64,000 nucleotides of DNA from Sphaeramia orbicularis (lineage: Eukaryota > Chordata > Actinopteri > Kurtiformes > Apogonidae), in contig NC_043958.1 of assembly GCF_902148855.1 (NCBI RefSeq), forward strand, positions 664,588-728,587, read 5' to 3'. Under the pieces are notes generated by a model. It did not search any database. It saw only the letters and a program-made list of their open reading frames with translations, and was not told the DNA's origin. A program made the translations under genes and the position numbers. This document shows, in pieces, positions 19,958-32,702 of the stretch (the first letter of the stretch is position 1; every line of letters starts with the position of its first letter).

Positions 19958-22608
19958 ATGACCACCAAAATCATCCACTTTCTGGTTAACGGACGACTGG
20001 AGCAGGCCGAGCTGGCGTCCGACTGCTCTGCTGCAGAGGTCAAAGGTAAGCGCTGGTGTCCACCACAGACTGAGGTTCATCTGCAGAGTCTCAGCTCTGA
20101 GCGCTGCTGCAGGTTCTGGACGACACCTGACCTCCATGTGGATCTGACAGCTCCACAGGATTATGGGGCTCCTGGAAAATCATGTGACGACCAGAACCAG
20201 GACCTTCAGACACCAAAATGGTTGTTATTTCCACATGAAATCTGTGCAGCGCAGGTTTAAATGATTTAGGTTTAATGACGTGTGAAGTAAATGCATGAAC
20301 TTATGTTCATTATATAGATGAAGTCATGAAAACAGTTCCTTTACTTCATATATTTTAATCTGTAACTTCCACAACATGAATATTCTGAACAGCAGTGGAA
20401 GGAAACACGGCGAAAAACTGCAGCTTCTTTGGCTGAGTTTAGGATTTTAGGTTTTATTGCAAACTTTTTACTAAAATACGATTTTTCTGGTCATATTTAT
20501 TTAATAAATACAGTCAAACCCAAAGATTTCACGTAAAGATAAGTTTTTTTGGGGAGTCATAATTATATCATAAATATAGCCAAAATCAGACTTCACATTA
20601 AAGATTAGATATTTTTTTAATATATATATTTATGTTATAAATACAGCTAAAAATCAGACTTCACAATAAAAATAAGATATTTTTTGGTCATATTTATATT
20701 ATAAATACAGTCAAATCGACTTCTCATCAAAGATTAGATTTTTTTTTCTTTTTGTCATATTTATTTTATAAATCTGGACAAAATCAGACTTTAAATCAAA
20801 GATAAGCTTGGATTTTTGTTTTGTTTTTTTTTCCATGTCATGTTTATGTTGTAAACACACCCAAACTCACGGCTCTAAATCCACAAACCTATTTCCTTCT
20901 CATAACTCTGGACTGTCTGTCGGTCAGATCTGTTCCGGGCGGCGGCGGAGGCGGGGCCTCACCACATCCTGAAGATGTACGACACCAACGGCAGCGTGAT
21001 GAACATCTCCCCGTGGCTGGAGGCCAACAGCCAGGACTCGTACTACAGGCTGGAGGTGGTGGCGGTGGACGTTCAGAGTGAGTGGACTGACGCCTCAACT
21101 CTTCTCGAAACCGTCCAGGTGATCACGCTGTTCCCGCTGTTTTTGACCAGGTGTTGCCATGCCGACGGAGCTGGATAACATGGAGTGCCGGCTGCATCAT
21201 CTGGAGTCCAAGGTGATCGAGGGCGTGGGAAAAGCTCCGGACCTCATCTACGAACTGAAGAGTCAAGTGGAGTCGTTCAAGAGGAAACTGGAGGTGGGTC
21301 ATGAGTTGGAAAAGAGCCAAGAATCAGAGGAACCAGGTTTAGAGCTGGACCTCTGTGGACATGTTCTCTGTGTGATGAGAGCTGCAGCTGAAGGAACCCT
21401 GTGTGGTCCTGGCAGAGCGTGGAGCACCTGAGCTGGATGGGGCTGTTCAGGGACGACGGGGAGCGCCACCTTCAGGCCAAGTTCACCTCCAAACTCCAGA
21501 GCCCTCCGATGAGTCTGCAGGAGGAGCGACAGAAAGTCCGCATGCAGTTCCTCAACATGAGGTCAGCCACGCCCACTGCACACGGAAAAAATAAAATAAA
21601 ATAAAAAATTTCATAAATGAAATAATAAATTCATAAATTTTTCCTTTGACATTTGTAGAATAAAACATTTTATGTCCAAAATCAATCCTTTTAAGTATCA
21701 TTTCTCCTGAACATGTAGTCACTCCATATACGGACATATTTAAAAATGTACAGTATGGACAAAAGTATTGGGACATGTTGAATTCAGGTGTTTCTTTTCT
21801 CACTGAGGACAAAAAAATCTCCTATTGGTGTTTCTAAACTATATGGACATAAATATTGGGACACATGTCTACAACTGTAAGGTTTCCTGTTCATGAGGAT
21901 TGGACATAAAAACATCAGAATTTCACGAAAGTTTAAGTGAGATGTGAAGAAAGTAGATGGTTAGTTGTGATAGAAAATTATTATTTACAGCCAGAGCAGG
22001 AAAAATATTTTACAAATTTAGAGGAAGAACATTTAAAATCAGAGTTATGGATGGAAAAAAAAAATAAACTTGATATAAATTTAGTCTAAACCATCTCTGA
22101 GACATTTTAGAAGCAAAGATAACAATTTACCCCAAATTAACCAATGCAATGATATTTATCCCAGAATATAAAACTATATTCTGACATTAGTCATTATTGT
22201 TGAATCCCAGAAACACCTGGATTCAACGTGTCCACATACTTTTGTCCACATCATGTCCTTTTGTTGTCCTTTGTGTTGCCATAGTTCGCTGCAGGTGACA
22301 GAAGAAGTCAGAGAGCACCTGAAAACTCCCATTTTTGACAACTGGTGAGTATAAGCACACACACACACCTGGGTTGACCAAGCCCCGCCCACACCTGTGC
22401 TCCCGTGGCGTCGTCCCCAGGCAGTGGGAGGAGGCGGAGATGCTGGTTCTCCTCCAGGTGATGTACACCGACCTGGACTTCATGACGGCCTTCCACATCG
22501 AGCTGGACGTCCTGCAGAACTTCCTGTTTGAGGTTTACTGTCACTACAACAACATCCCCTTCCACAACTTCAAACACTGCTTCTGCGTCACCCAGATGGT
22601 ACGAACCG

Positions 22609-22640
<32 letters not shown>

Positions 22641-25600
22641 ATAAGTCAGTATCACATTAAATTATACAAATATTTACATTTACAAATTATCCTTCAACAA
22701 TAAAATGTGAAGAACCTGAAATGTCTCAAGAAAATAAAGTGCAATTTTCACAATATTCTGCCTTTTTCTAAATATTTGTGCCTTTGCAGAACCGATCCAT
22801 AATGCACATGTATAAATGATAAGATGAGGCAGAATATTGTTAAAAATACACTTATTTTTCTTAAGAAATTTCAGTTTATTCAGTTTATTCATATATTATT
22901 TGTTTGGATAGTTTGTGGATGTAAATATTTTCATAATTTAATGGGGGTTTTTGTTGTTTTTTTCACATTAAAACAAAGAGATAAAAGAGGAGTTATCATT
23001 ATTTCTAAGTTACGATGCTATTATTTTCCTGGTCTGACCCACTTGGGGTTAAATCGTTCTGAATGTGGAACCTGAACTAAACCAGTTCAACACCACTGAC
23101 TGTTTATGTCTTCACTGGTCGCTTTTCCATTGACCCTCAAATTGCACGAATATAACTTGTGCATAAAAATGTCCCTGCTGGTAAAACGACAATTTTGCCA
23201 AAAATCTCATTTTTCGATTAACAGAGGTGTTTTTTTGGGCACAGCGCAAATGGTATATCCAGGGTGCAATTTGTCAAAAAAAAACAAAAACAAAAACAGA
23301 GGAAGGGGATGATTTTTTCTTTCTTTTTTTTGTCGGAGCTGGGGGGGCAGTTATATACATGGGGGTGCAGTCCATAACTAACACTGGTGTGAAACTTTAT
23401 ATACTTTCAACGTCCGACTCCCAGCTTCTATTCCTCTATTATTCAGTGAATCATACACAAAATTTTCACACTTTCTCGCCTGTATCCCCTGGACACACAA
23501 ATGCTGGGCCCCATGAATTTGTCACATTTACCCCCCCCCCCCCCCCCCTTTACAGCACCAAAGTGCATGGGGACGTTTGTGAATTCTGAGACTGCCGACA
23601 GTTGGGTTCAGGAGAATGTTAGTATCAGTAATGTAGAAAATAGGTGGTTGGTTGTAAGGGTGTAAAAAAAACCAAAAAAAAAAACACCGCCCCCCAAGAC
23701 ATCGCACCCTGGGTATATCACACAAAACTGGAATGGAAAGATCTTTTTCTGCAACTAGAGTCACATGAGTTTAAAAAAATTAATGTTGACAGATGTTACA
23801 AGAGAAGAAGAAGAGTTTTAAAACAAACACTTTATTTTTATTTATTTTTATTTTCTTTTTTTTTTAATTGATACCTAATACTATTAAATGTGTCAATAAA
23901 CACCAATCACTTTTCCATTGACTCTCAAATTGCGCAAATATAAGTTTTGCATAAAAATCTACCTAATGGAAAATCAACAATTTCGCCAAAACTCGTTTTT
24001 CAATTAAAAGTTCTTGCGCTGGCAAGAGGTGGTTTTTCAGGCGTAGTGCAAATGGTATATATATTTTTTGCAACTAGAGTCATGTGAATAAAAAAAAAAA
24101 CAAAAAAAAAAAAAGAATGTTAACGGACGATACATCAAGAGAAGAAGAAGAGTTTTAAAACAAACGTGTGTCGGTATGTGTGGACACACCAGGAAACTGA
24201 ATCATTTATTAATTTAGTAGGAGACAGAGGGCTAATATATAATAATAACAAATATATCTGTAAATAAACACCATATTTACATTCATCGCCATATTCATGG
24301 AATGACTTCTTGTGTCATCTCGCGATATACAAATAAATCATCACATTTGTGATTTCATGGAAAACCCGACATTACGCACTTCTGTTTTTTCGACATTTAG
24401 TAAAAATGGGTAAAGTTTTGCGCAGATGTCCGATGGAAAAGCGACTAGTGTAATTTTACATTGAAGGGCCAGATTGGACTCTCTTGTGCGTCCAGTTCTG
24501 GCCCGTGGACCGTATGTTTGACAGCCCAGTGGTTCTGTCACTGCAGATGTACGGGCTCATCTGGCTCACGGACCTCAGGAACAAACTGAGCAGAATCGAC
24601 CTGCTCATCATGTTGACCTCCGCCCTGTGCCATGACCTCGACCACCCCGGATACAATAACGTCTACCAGGTCTGTGGCTCCGCCCATCCGCCATCTGCCC
24701 CCCAGGGGGGCGTCGGCTCATCTGTCACCTTTTATCTCCACGCAGATCAACGCTCAGACCGACTTGGCTCTCCGCTACAACGACATCTCGCCTCTGGAAA
24801 ACCACCACTGCGCCGTCGCCTTCGGGATCCTGTCCAAGGTACGGATTTAAGAGCGACAAATCATCACGTCATTCAAGTTTAAAGCCGAGAGAGAGTTGAA
24901 GAAACTCAAGGGTTATTCATGGTTTAAAACAATTTATAAAAAAGGAAAATGAAATGAAACTTTAACCCTTTAAGACCCAGTGACACTTTTGTTTCAGTTC
25001 CCAAATGAATTTTTGTCTCTATAAAACAACCAAAAAGACACAACATAAATAAAGATGCAAAAAGGTGAAAAAACACAAAAGAATGTTTAAATGTCACTTT
25101 ATTTATTATTATTATTGCTATTTTTTGTCATTTTTTGTCACTTTAACAAATTTTTATATTTTGTGTCTTTTTTTGTTTTTCTATTGTATTTGATGTTTAT
25201 TGTTTTGTGCTGCCGTACATTTAAATTTCCCCCTTGGGAGATCAATAAAGTATATCCAATCTTATCTTATAAGTCATGAAAATAAATACAACATGAATAC
25301 CACAAAAAAATGAAACAACAGAAAGACAAAAACAACATTTAAGACCCAACTATAGAAAAATGACATTAAAGATGTACATGATGTGAAGGATGAAAGATGG
25401 AGGGGATGCAGAAAGACGCAAAAAACAAGCAAAAAGACCAAAGATGTGAAAGGATGTAAAAGATGAAACAGACTCAAGTAGATAAACGTGGTGTAAAATA
25501 CACAAAAAGGCTAAAAAAACAAAATAAAACATAGTTAAAAAGACACAAGGACAACAATGTTAATGATGCAATAAAGTCCCACAAACCAAGTTAAAAACAA

Positions 25601-28600
25601 ACTAAAAAAAAAAATAGATACAAATGTCAACCATCAGGTTTATTTTATCACCTGGATCAATTTGAGGTTATCATAAAAAAATGGTGAAACCAGAACGGTG
25701 CCACGGTTTCCATGGCGACTGACAGACTCCATCCCTGTGACCCATCTGCAGCCGGAGTGCAACATCCTGAAGAACCTGACCTGTGATCAGTACAAGCACA
25801 TCAGAGGAGGAATGATCAAGTAAGACGCCACCCCCGCTTTAGCTCCGCCCACAGCAGCCACGCCTCCGCTTTACCCGCCCTGTTGATCCTCGCTTCCAGG
25901 TGCATCCTGGCCACCGACATGGCGAGACACAACGAAATCCTCAACAAGTTCAAAGTCATGCAGCCGGTGTTCGACTTCACCAACAAGGACCACAAAGAAG
26001 TGGTGACGACACCGACAACCCTCGCAAACACAAACCCCCCCGAAAACGCTGACAAACTAATATGAACATCATGTTACATTTGATTTTCAACAATTTTCAG
26101 AGGATTTGGAATAAATTCAACACTTTTGGATGGAAACTTCGTTACTTTCTGGAGAAATGATCACAATGACAGGAGTTGGGTTTCCATCCAAATGTATCAC
26201 AAATTGTAACAGAATTATCAGGACATTAGCAACAGAAAATGCTAACAGATCCTTCAGAATTCTAACTGCTAATGCTAGTGGATGCTTAAAAATGCTAACT
26301 GCTATTGCTAAGCGATCCTCAAAAATCCTCACAACTAATGCTAACGAATCCTCAAAAATGCTCACTGCTAATGCTAGCGGATCCTCCAAAATCCTCACTT
26401 CTAATGCTAACAGATCCTCAAAAATGCTCACTGGTAATGCTAACGGATTCTCCAAAATCCTCACTTCTAATGCTAAAAGTTCATCAAAAATGCTCCCTGC
26501 TAATGCTAATGAATCCTCAAAAATGCTCCCTGCTAATGCTAACGGATCCTCAAAGATACTCACTACTAATGCTAATGGATCTTTAAAAATACTCACTGCT
26601 AATGCTAACAGTTCCTCAAAAATGCTTACTGCTAATGGTAACGGATCCTCAAAAATGCTCACTGCTAATGCTAACAGATCCTCAAAAATGCTCATTGCTA
26701 ACGCTAACAGATCCTCAAAAATGCTCATTGCTAACGCTAACAGATCCTCAAAAATGCTCACTGCTCATGCTAACAGATCCTCAAAAATGCTCACTGCTCA
26801 TGCTAACAGATCCTCAAAAATGCTCACTGCTAATGCTAATGGATCTTTAAAAATGCTCACTGCCAATGCTAACAGATTCTCAAAGATACTAATTGCTAAT
26901 GCTAACAGGTCCTCAAAAAAATCTAACTGCTAATGCTAACAAATGCTCCAAAATCCCCTTGGGTTTTTTTCTGTGAATTAAAGCTGTGAATGAAGTCGTT
27001 GTATTTTTATGTTTTTGGGATAACGCCGCTCTGTTCTTACCTGTGTCTACCTGTGCCTCGTCGAGTCCAGCTGATGAAGATCATGGTGAAGGTGAGCGAC
27101 ATCTCCAACGAGGCCAGGCCCATGGCGGTGGCTGAGCCCTGGCTGGACTGTCTTCTGCAGGAGTTCTTCAACCAGGTTTTTACTGTCAGTTTACTCAGTA
27201 ATACGCAGGAAGCGGCTGCGTTCAGCTGCGAACAGAACTGTCACCCTTCTGTAGAAACAGGACACACCGGACTGGAAGGAAAACCCTGACACGAGTACCT
27301 GTTGGTGTTCTGTCTGCAGAGCGACTCTGAGAAACTCAAAGGGCTGCCGGTGACCCCGTTCATGGACCGAGACAAAGTGTCCAAACCGTCCTCTCAGACC
27401 AACTTCATCAGATTCGTTCTGCTGCCTCTGTTCACCGAGCTCACCAAGCTGTTCCCCTGTTTGGAGGTAAAAGGTCACGGCGGCAAAATAAACTGCAGGT
27501 CCAAGGTCACTGGACAAAGGCTCCAACCGTGAGCAGTGGCTGAATGAGTTACAAAAGTATGAGGACGCGTTGAATTCAGGTGTTTTCAGGAAATCTGAGG
27601 AAAAAGGTTCTCAGAACAAGTGCAGTATCTGTCCATGCAGCAAGATCATTTCACTAGAATTCAGACTGATAAATCTAGAAATAAGCATGTCTACAGATGT
27701 ATGCACACTTAAAATATGAACTCTTAAAACAAGATAAAATCACACACTTCTAAATCTGAGGTTTTTTTTCAGTTTGGGAAGAACTAAATAATTTGCAGTG
27801 TATGTGACCCCCTTAGAACATCACTAATTTCTGGTGACCCCAGACATTTTTTTACTAAAATTAATTTGTTTTTGATCATGTAATAGTTTACTATACTATG
27901 GGGTGTACAGTGACAGTGAAACTACAGACTCTTTACTAATGCCTCTGTTACTGCATTTCCACTACGTGGAACCGGTTCGACTCTGCTCGTTTCCTGCTGT
28001 TGTGCACCTCATTTCCTTTACCCTTCCTTCAGAAACTTGTATTTGAGGGGGGACGATGTTTGTCGACCGCACTGGAACCAGAACTGGGCCCAGATGACGG
28101 CCTGGTGTTCACTCTGCCGCTAGATTCACAAACACCGCTGAGTAGAGAATCAAATGAATCACATGTGGACAAATGTTGGAGCAGATTGGAGGGATTCCAC
28201 CTTTAGAAGAAATGGAAGCTTTGACAGAGTTCAACTGGACCTGGTGTGGTCTGTTTGGTCTGTTTGGACCTGGTGTGGTCTGTTTGGACCTGGTGTGGTC
28301 TGTTTAGACCTGGTGTGGTCTGTTTGGACCTGGTGTGGTCTGTGTGGTCTGTTTAGACCTGGTGTGGTCTGTTTAGACCTGGTGTGGTCTGTTTGGACCT
28401 GGTGTGGTCTGTTTGGACCTGGTGTGGTCTGTTTGGACCTGGTGTGGTCTGTTTAGACCTGGTGTGGTCTGTTTGGACCTGGTGTGGTCTGTTTGGACCT
28501 GGTGTGGTCTGTTTAGACCTGGTGTGGTCTGTTTGGACCTGGTGTGGTCTGTTTAGTTCGTTTCTGCCTCAACACTATGTTGTCTTCGTTCTGACCAAAA

Positions 28601-29327
28601 CAACGCAGTGTACGTGTGACATCATCGCGCTTGCACAATGAAGGCGGACTCCATAAGCAGACTCGTTAAGCAGGCAGGCAAATGATTCCAAGGAATCGAA
28701 CTACTGGGATCCGGTTCTCAAAAAGAACCAGTTCTCAGTTCCCATCCCTACACACAGTACAATCAAAACTGTTCAATGCCTGACTGTTTGTCTCGTGTGT
28801 GGAGTCTGGAACAGACAGAACATCTCTTCAGACTGAGAACATCCTTCTGTGTTTACCCCGCCTTAGACGAGAACACATTGAGTTCATTTGCCTTCTACAT
28901 CGCAGGACCTGCGATGTGACTACAGCGCATACGTACACTGCGATGACGATGCTCAAATGATATATTGTGCAGTTTTAGTCCAAATACACAAATAAATGAA
29001 CCACAGACTAACAAAAGTGGGTTTAGCTAAATATGAGCCCTTTAAGTCCACTTTGTTATTCCTTCATATCCAACCTCTGCCCTCTGACCTTTGACCTCCT
29101 CCTTCTGAGCTTTATCCTCATTAGCAACTTCACGGCCGTTAGAGCACAGGTCCAGCCGCCTTCTGCCTGCACATCTGAATGCACTTCCATGTCTCCTGTA
29201 CTTTTGTACCTGCTCTAATACAGTTTTCTTGCAGCAACATATTTTGGAGCCAGTGCGCCGGGCGTTGGACTATTACTCCACCATGGAACGAGCCACTAAA
29301 GGGGAGGAAGACACAACCAAAGCATGA
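19958..29327 (+). CDS. pde9a: PDE9A-type high-affinity cGMP 3',5'-cyclic phosphodiesterase (complete, 13 exons)
   Basis: Hydrolyses cGMP to GMP with two catalytic metal ions. Exons: 19958-20045, 20928-21077, 21151-21293, 21416-21561, 22285-22344, 22421-22598, 24547-24669, 24746-24838, 25752-25819, 25900-26002, 27071-27175, 27320-27466, 29235-29327. All have GT-AG sites and the phases close exactly to 498 aa plus TGA. An in-frame ATG at 19934 would add 8 residues. The N-terminus resembles the PDE9A N-terminal segment ([22 protein letters not shown]). The catalytic domain spans about residues 190-490: HNFKH (H244, H248), [11 protein letters not shown] (H284, D285), DISNEARPM (D394) and the invariant glutamine Q445. 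The catalytic residues sit at a constant offset of -8 from human PDE9A2 numbering as I remember it. Residues 128-195 match human PDE9A poorly. The protein is shorter than the 593-aa human long form. F416 and S444 replace Tyr and Ala of the human pocket. Teleosts have several PDE9A paralogues; I cannot say which this is. Confidence 0.93.
21748..22256. mobile_element. Fold-back/mariner-like MITE, copy 2
   Basis: Begins near GTATGGACAAAAGTATTGGG and ends TCCACATACTTTTGTCCAC. It lies in pde9a intron 4, ending only about 30 bp before exon 5. An internal second copy of the terminal motif (ATATGGACATAAATATTGGG) marks the loop. Confidence 0.65.
23110..24450. repeat. Cluster of 'GCTTTTCCATTG' MITEs
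   Basis: The termini CTGGTCGCTTTTCCATTGA and GATGGAAAAGCGACTAGTG bound a composite block in pde9a intron 6. It holds at least two copies plus a piece with a C run at 23531-23548. Other copies are at 2978-3150 (partial), 18850-19370 and 44435-44680. Confidence 0.55.
25091..25268 (+). mobile_element. L2-type LINE 3' tail
   Basis: A T-rich lead is followed by TTGGGAGATCAATAAAG and a short TATC/TTATC tail. It lies in pde9a intron 8. Confidence 0.5.
26250..26935. repeat. 33-bp minisatellite in pde9a intron 10
   Basis: About 20 copies of an 11-codon-length unit that includes AACAGATCCTCAAAAATGCT and CACTGCTAATG. It starts some 250 bp after the exon 10 donor. Both strands are open because the period is a multiple of three. 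Confidence 0.85.
28235..28555. repeat. 20-bp minisatellite in pde9a intron 12
   Basis: The unit is GGACCTGGTGTGGTCTGTTT, about 16 copies, with some AGACCTGG variants. It lies 680 bp before the last pde9a exon. Confidence 0.88.
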
Positions 29328-29605
29328 GCGAGCGTCATCTACAACAATGTGTTCAAACATAGACGAGAACAGTGAGTGAACGACCTGGAAAATGATATTA
29401 TTTGGTCTTTTTGTTTGTGATGAAAGTTATTACCGCTAGAAGAAGTTCACATATGTTGGTTTGATCTGATAATCACTGGTCTTTGGACTTTTTGGACTCT
29501 TTTCTAAAATGTTTATCATCGTTTTAAATGTTGTTAAATTCCAGTTCTTCAATGTTGTGGCGTTTATGTCTATGTTACACCAGTATTAATAAGCTAAACA
29601 CATGT

Positions 29606-30757
29606 TAACCCTTAAAGACCCAAACAGCCACTAGCAGCAAACATCTACTGATACACAATGTTTAATATCTGTTGATCCACTAATCAGATCAATCCATGTC
29701 AATAACTGGTGTCAAATACAGTTCTTCATCTTTTCATGGCCATCAGATATGACCCATTTGGACATTCAGAGGCTCCGTAGTTACCATGGAAACGCCGTCA
29801 TCTACTACAACACTGATTCACTAGTAAAACCCATGGAGTTGGATCACTGAGCCCGTTTACGTCCACATCAACACTCCAATCATTATCCTGTTTCTGGAGT
29901 TCTCAGATTATTCATGTAAACAGCATAATCTGATCAAATTTAACCCATAACGGCAGTAATCGGATTATGAGAAATCAGATTAACACACCTAGATTTCCCC
30001 CCAATACTCCGATGTCTTCACGCATGTTTACAGGTTCATCTGATTTCTTGTGTAAAAATAAATAAATAAATACATACATACATACATATGTAAATGGAAG
30101 TTACAAAGCAACACCATGAGCCTAAGGAAAAAGGTAAACAAACAATGAAATCAAATGAAGGATAGCAGCAACATGTGACCGGTTTTGTAGTCTTATGAGC
30201 TCCTCCCACATTAGGACAGCTAACGCTGACACCGTAGGCATTGCCATGGTAACAAGACAAGACCGGATGTTTTGAAAATGACAGGAAGTGTACGTCTTAC
30301 GTCATAACATACGTACATTCTCCGAAAGAAATCAAATAATGTAATGAAACATGTAAACCAGGGTTTTTCAATTATCGCATTTCTGAAGTACGTGTAAACG
30401 CATCACATCTGATTACAGCAATTATCGGATTTCTCCCAGTTATCGGATTTTTGTAGTCATGGAAACGGGCTCAGTGACAGAAGTTGTGAATGTTTGTTTT
30501 TATGTTCATTGTTATCCTTTCTGAATGTCATGTTTTCTTCAGTTTTCTCTGTTTTGATAAAATAACCTTTGAATTTACCCGGAGCTTTTATGAACATTTA
30601 CATGATCATTGAATTAAATATAGGAAAATACATGATTTACACTGAAAAAATGCAAAATACAGAGGATAATATTATAATAAATGATGATAAAGCACTTAAG
30701 AAATGTTAAATTCATTTGGGAACTGCCAAAAAAGTAACACTGGGTCTTTATGGGTTA
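29606..30757. mobile_element. Inverted-repeat transposon with nested MITE
   Basis: Ends TAACCCTTAAAGACCC and GGGTCTTTATGGGTTA are inverse complements except one base. A second element, 29844-30477, with ends TCACTGAGCCCGTTT and AAACGGGCTCAGTGA, is inserted in it. It lies just downstream of pde9a, so the pde9a 3' UTR may include part of it. Confidence 0.6.
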
Positions 30758-31189
30758 AGACACTAAAGATACTAAAATCAAACAGAAATTAATCAAAGAT
30801 GGTCAAGATCTGTAAAAATCAAAGAATAAAGCTGAGTATTATGGTTTTCATCAGGTTTTAAAGAATCCTGTTTTTGTGTTTGTGCCTACAAACGTCACAT
30901 CCCTGATTCAAAATCCCAGATAAATCTTTAAAGGGTGATATGTTGTATTTGTAAAATATTAAAAATGAACTAAAATCATCACCAGAGTGTTTAGAATAAA
31001 GAGCTCTGAAGTTCTGCCAGAGATGCAGATGGACTGGATTATAGAGATACGAACGGAATTTATTAACAGTGATGAGCCGGGGATTTATGTGACCACTAGA
31101 GGGAGCAGTGAGTCACTCCAATGGTGAGGAAAGCTAACACCACAGGGCCTTTGACCAAAACATCAGAGTGACCAGAAGGAATCAGGTCC

Positions 31190-32580
31190 ATTATAAATAA
31201 AAGCAAAGTTCATAAAAATTCAAAAATCTAAATGCCTCAAAACTGTGAACCAACTTTGTAAATATTGTCCCAAGGAAGATAAGATATAAAATTAAAAATG
31301 AATCCGACCAGTAGATTCAGAGAAGAACATCTAGACATTAACCTTGAAGGGTCAAACTCAAGGTCACCAAAGGTCCTGGACCCAAATCAAAGGCTGTTTC
31401 TCAACATCAAGAATGCAGAGTGTGGTCTTGCGAACTCAGTGAGTACGGTTTAGGTCAGAACGGTCCCAGAGAACAGACTTCCTAAGAACCACAGTCTATC
31501 TGTAATTGATCGGCTGGTACTTGCGACCTTTTCTTCCCGTCTCTGCTGTATTTCCGTCATTGGCTCCCAAACGTATTTCCTTCAAATCACCACAGTGTCA
31601 CTCGATGATAATAAAGATGTATTTCTCGCAATTCTGCCTCTCGCTCGTGTTCTAACATTACATCACATCATCTATCTCGTTACGTTCATTTCTGAACTAA
31701 GTTTTGACAGAAGCTGCAATTAGCATTCGAGAGTAGGACGAAGTAATGTGATATCATGAACTGTGTACAGATAACATGCCATTTTTAATTGGCGTGTTAT
31801 CTGTATGCATTATAAGTTTTCCGTGTATATGTTTATGCCGCGTAAAATAACACGATTAGTTGTTAGGGTTAAGAAGATTAGTGGCTAGCGCATTGACACG
31901 CCATCAGATGGCATTGAATAACAGGCAAAAGGATAAAAATGCGTACATATAGCACACCAAATGCAATAAACTGGCATGACATACAACACGATTTCATGAG
32001 ATCAGTCTGTACGAAGTGCATCTTGGGACATTTTCACAGCCAGGTCTACACAAGTCACCAACCAGTGCATCTGTGGTTTAAGCTAGCAGACAAGAACAAC
32101 ATCCGGGTACTCCTTGCATTCTTGGTTTATGCAAACTTTCAAATGGAACAGTGCTTGGGCTGCCACTGATGACTTTTCACGAAAACAGAAGAACAGACAA
32201 GAACGCGTACTGAGAAACGGCCAAAGTCCATATATGACCTCTATCAGTGATCAATAGGAACTATACCGATAGCTGTAAGCATTTACATGTTATAAACCAT
32301 CAAAATATGGACCATTAGAAGGAAAGGAACATTTAGAATATTTCAAAAGTTCGTCAAAATTGCAAAAATCCAAATTTGTCAAAACTGTGAACAAATTTTG
32401 TTAGCATCGTCTCAAGGAATCTACGCAAAAAATGGAAATGAATCCAACCAGTAGTTTCATGGGAGAAGATGTTTGAAGAAATTGCTAATGAAGATGACGA
32501 AGAAAGCGATATCGGACACAACAGCTCATGACCGATCGGCCGGTGAAATAAGAAGGAATTCCATGACTTATCCAAAAATG
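31190..32580. repeat. Two copies of an unnamed dispersed repeat, with sequence between
   Basis: Copies at about 31190-31340 and 32220-32580 share AAAACTGTGAAC, TGTCCCAAGG-like and GAATCCGACCAGTAG-like words with a third copy at 50545-50840. The 31.35-32.2 kb stretch between them is AT-rich with a small hairpin near 31.78 kb (ATAACATGCC facing GGCGTGTTAT). No gene was recognised. Confidence 0.4.
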
Positions 32581-32696
32581 TAATCTGATTTCATGGCTTT
32601 TAATCACCACCTCGGGGAGTTAACGACTGAACAAACACCATCAGCTCTGAACGTCAACAAAAACAAAACCGAGTCTTTTTCATGTCCAAAAGTGGA

Positions 32697-32702
32697 TTTA
32701 TT
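32697..32702 (-). terminator. Candidate distal poly(A) signal for clcn4
   Basis: Read on the minus strand this is AATAAA. It lies 6.4 kb past the clcn4 stop, in a relatively unique stretch (about 32.68-33.45 kb) that resembles 3' UTR sequence. Human CLCN4 also has a multi-kilobase 3' UTR. If it is used, the 35-bp minisatellite at 33.5-35.0 kb would be transcribed within the UTR. Shorter UTR ends cannot be excluded. Confidence 0.2.

Noticed and set aside
26117-26933. Coding exon in pde9a intron 10.
   Set aside because: The pde9a frame runs cleanly from exon 10 to exon 11 without it, and the sequence is a 33-bp array.
31775-31830. Small hairpin near ATAACATGCC as a tRNA or other ncRNA.
   Set aside because: No cloverleaf, A/B boxes or known ncRNA pattern could be made out. 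It is more likely part of a repeat.
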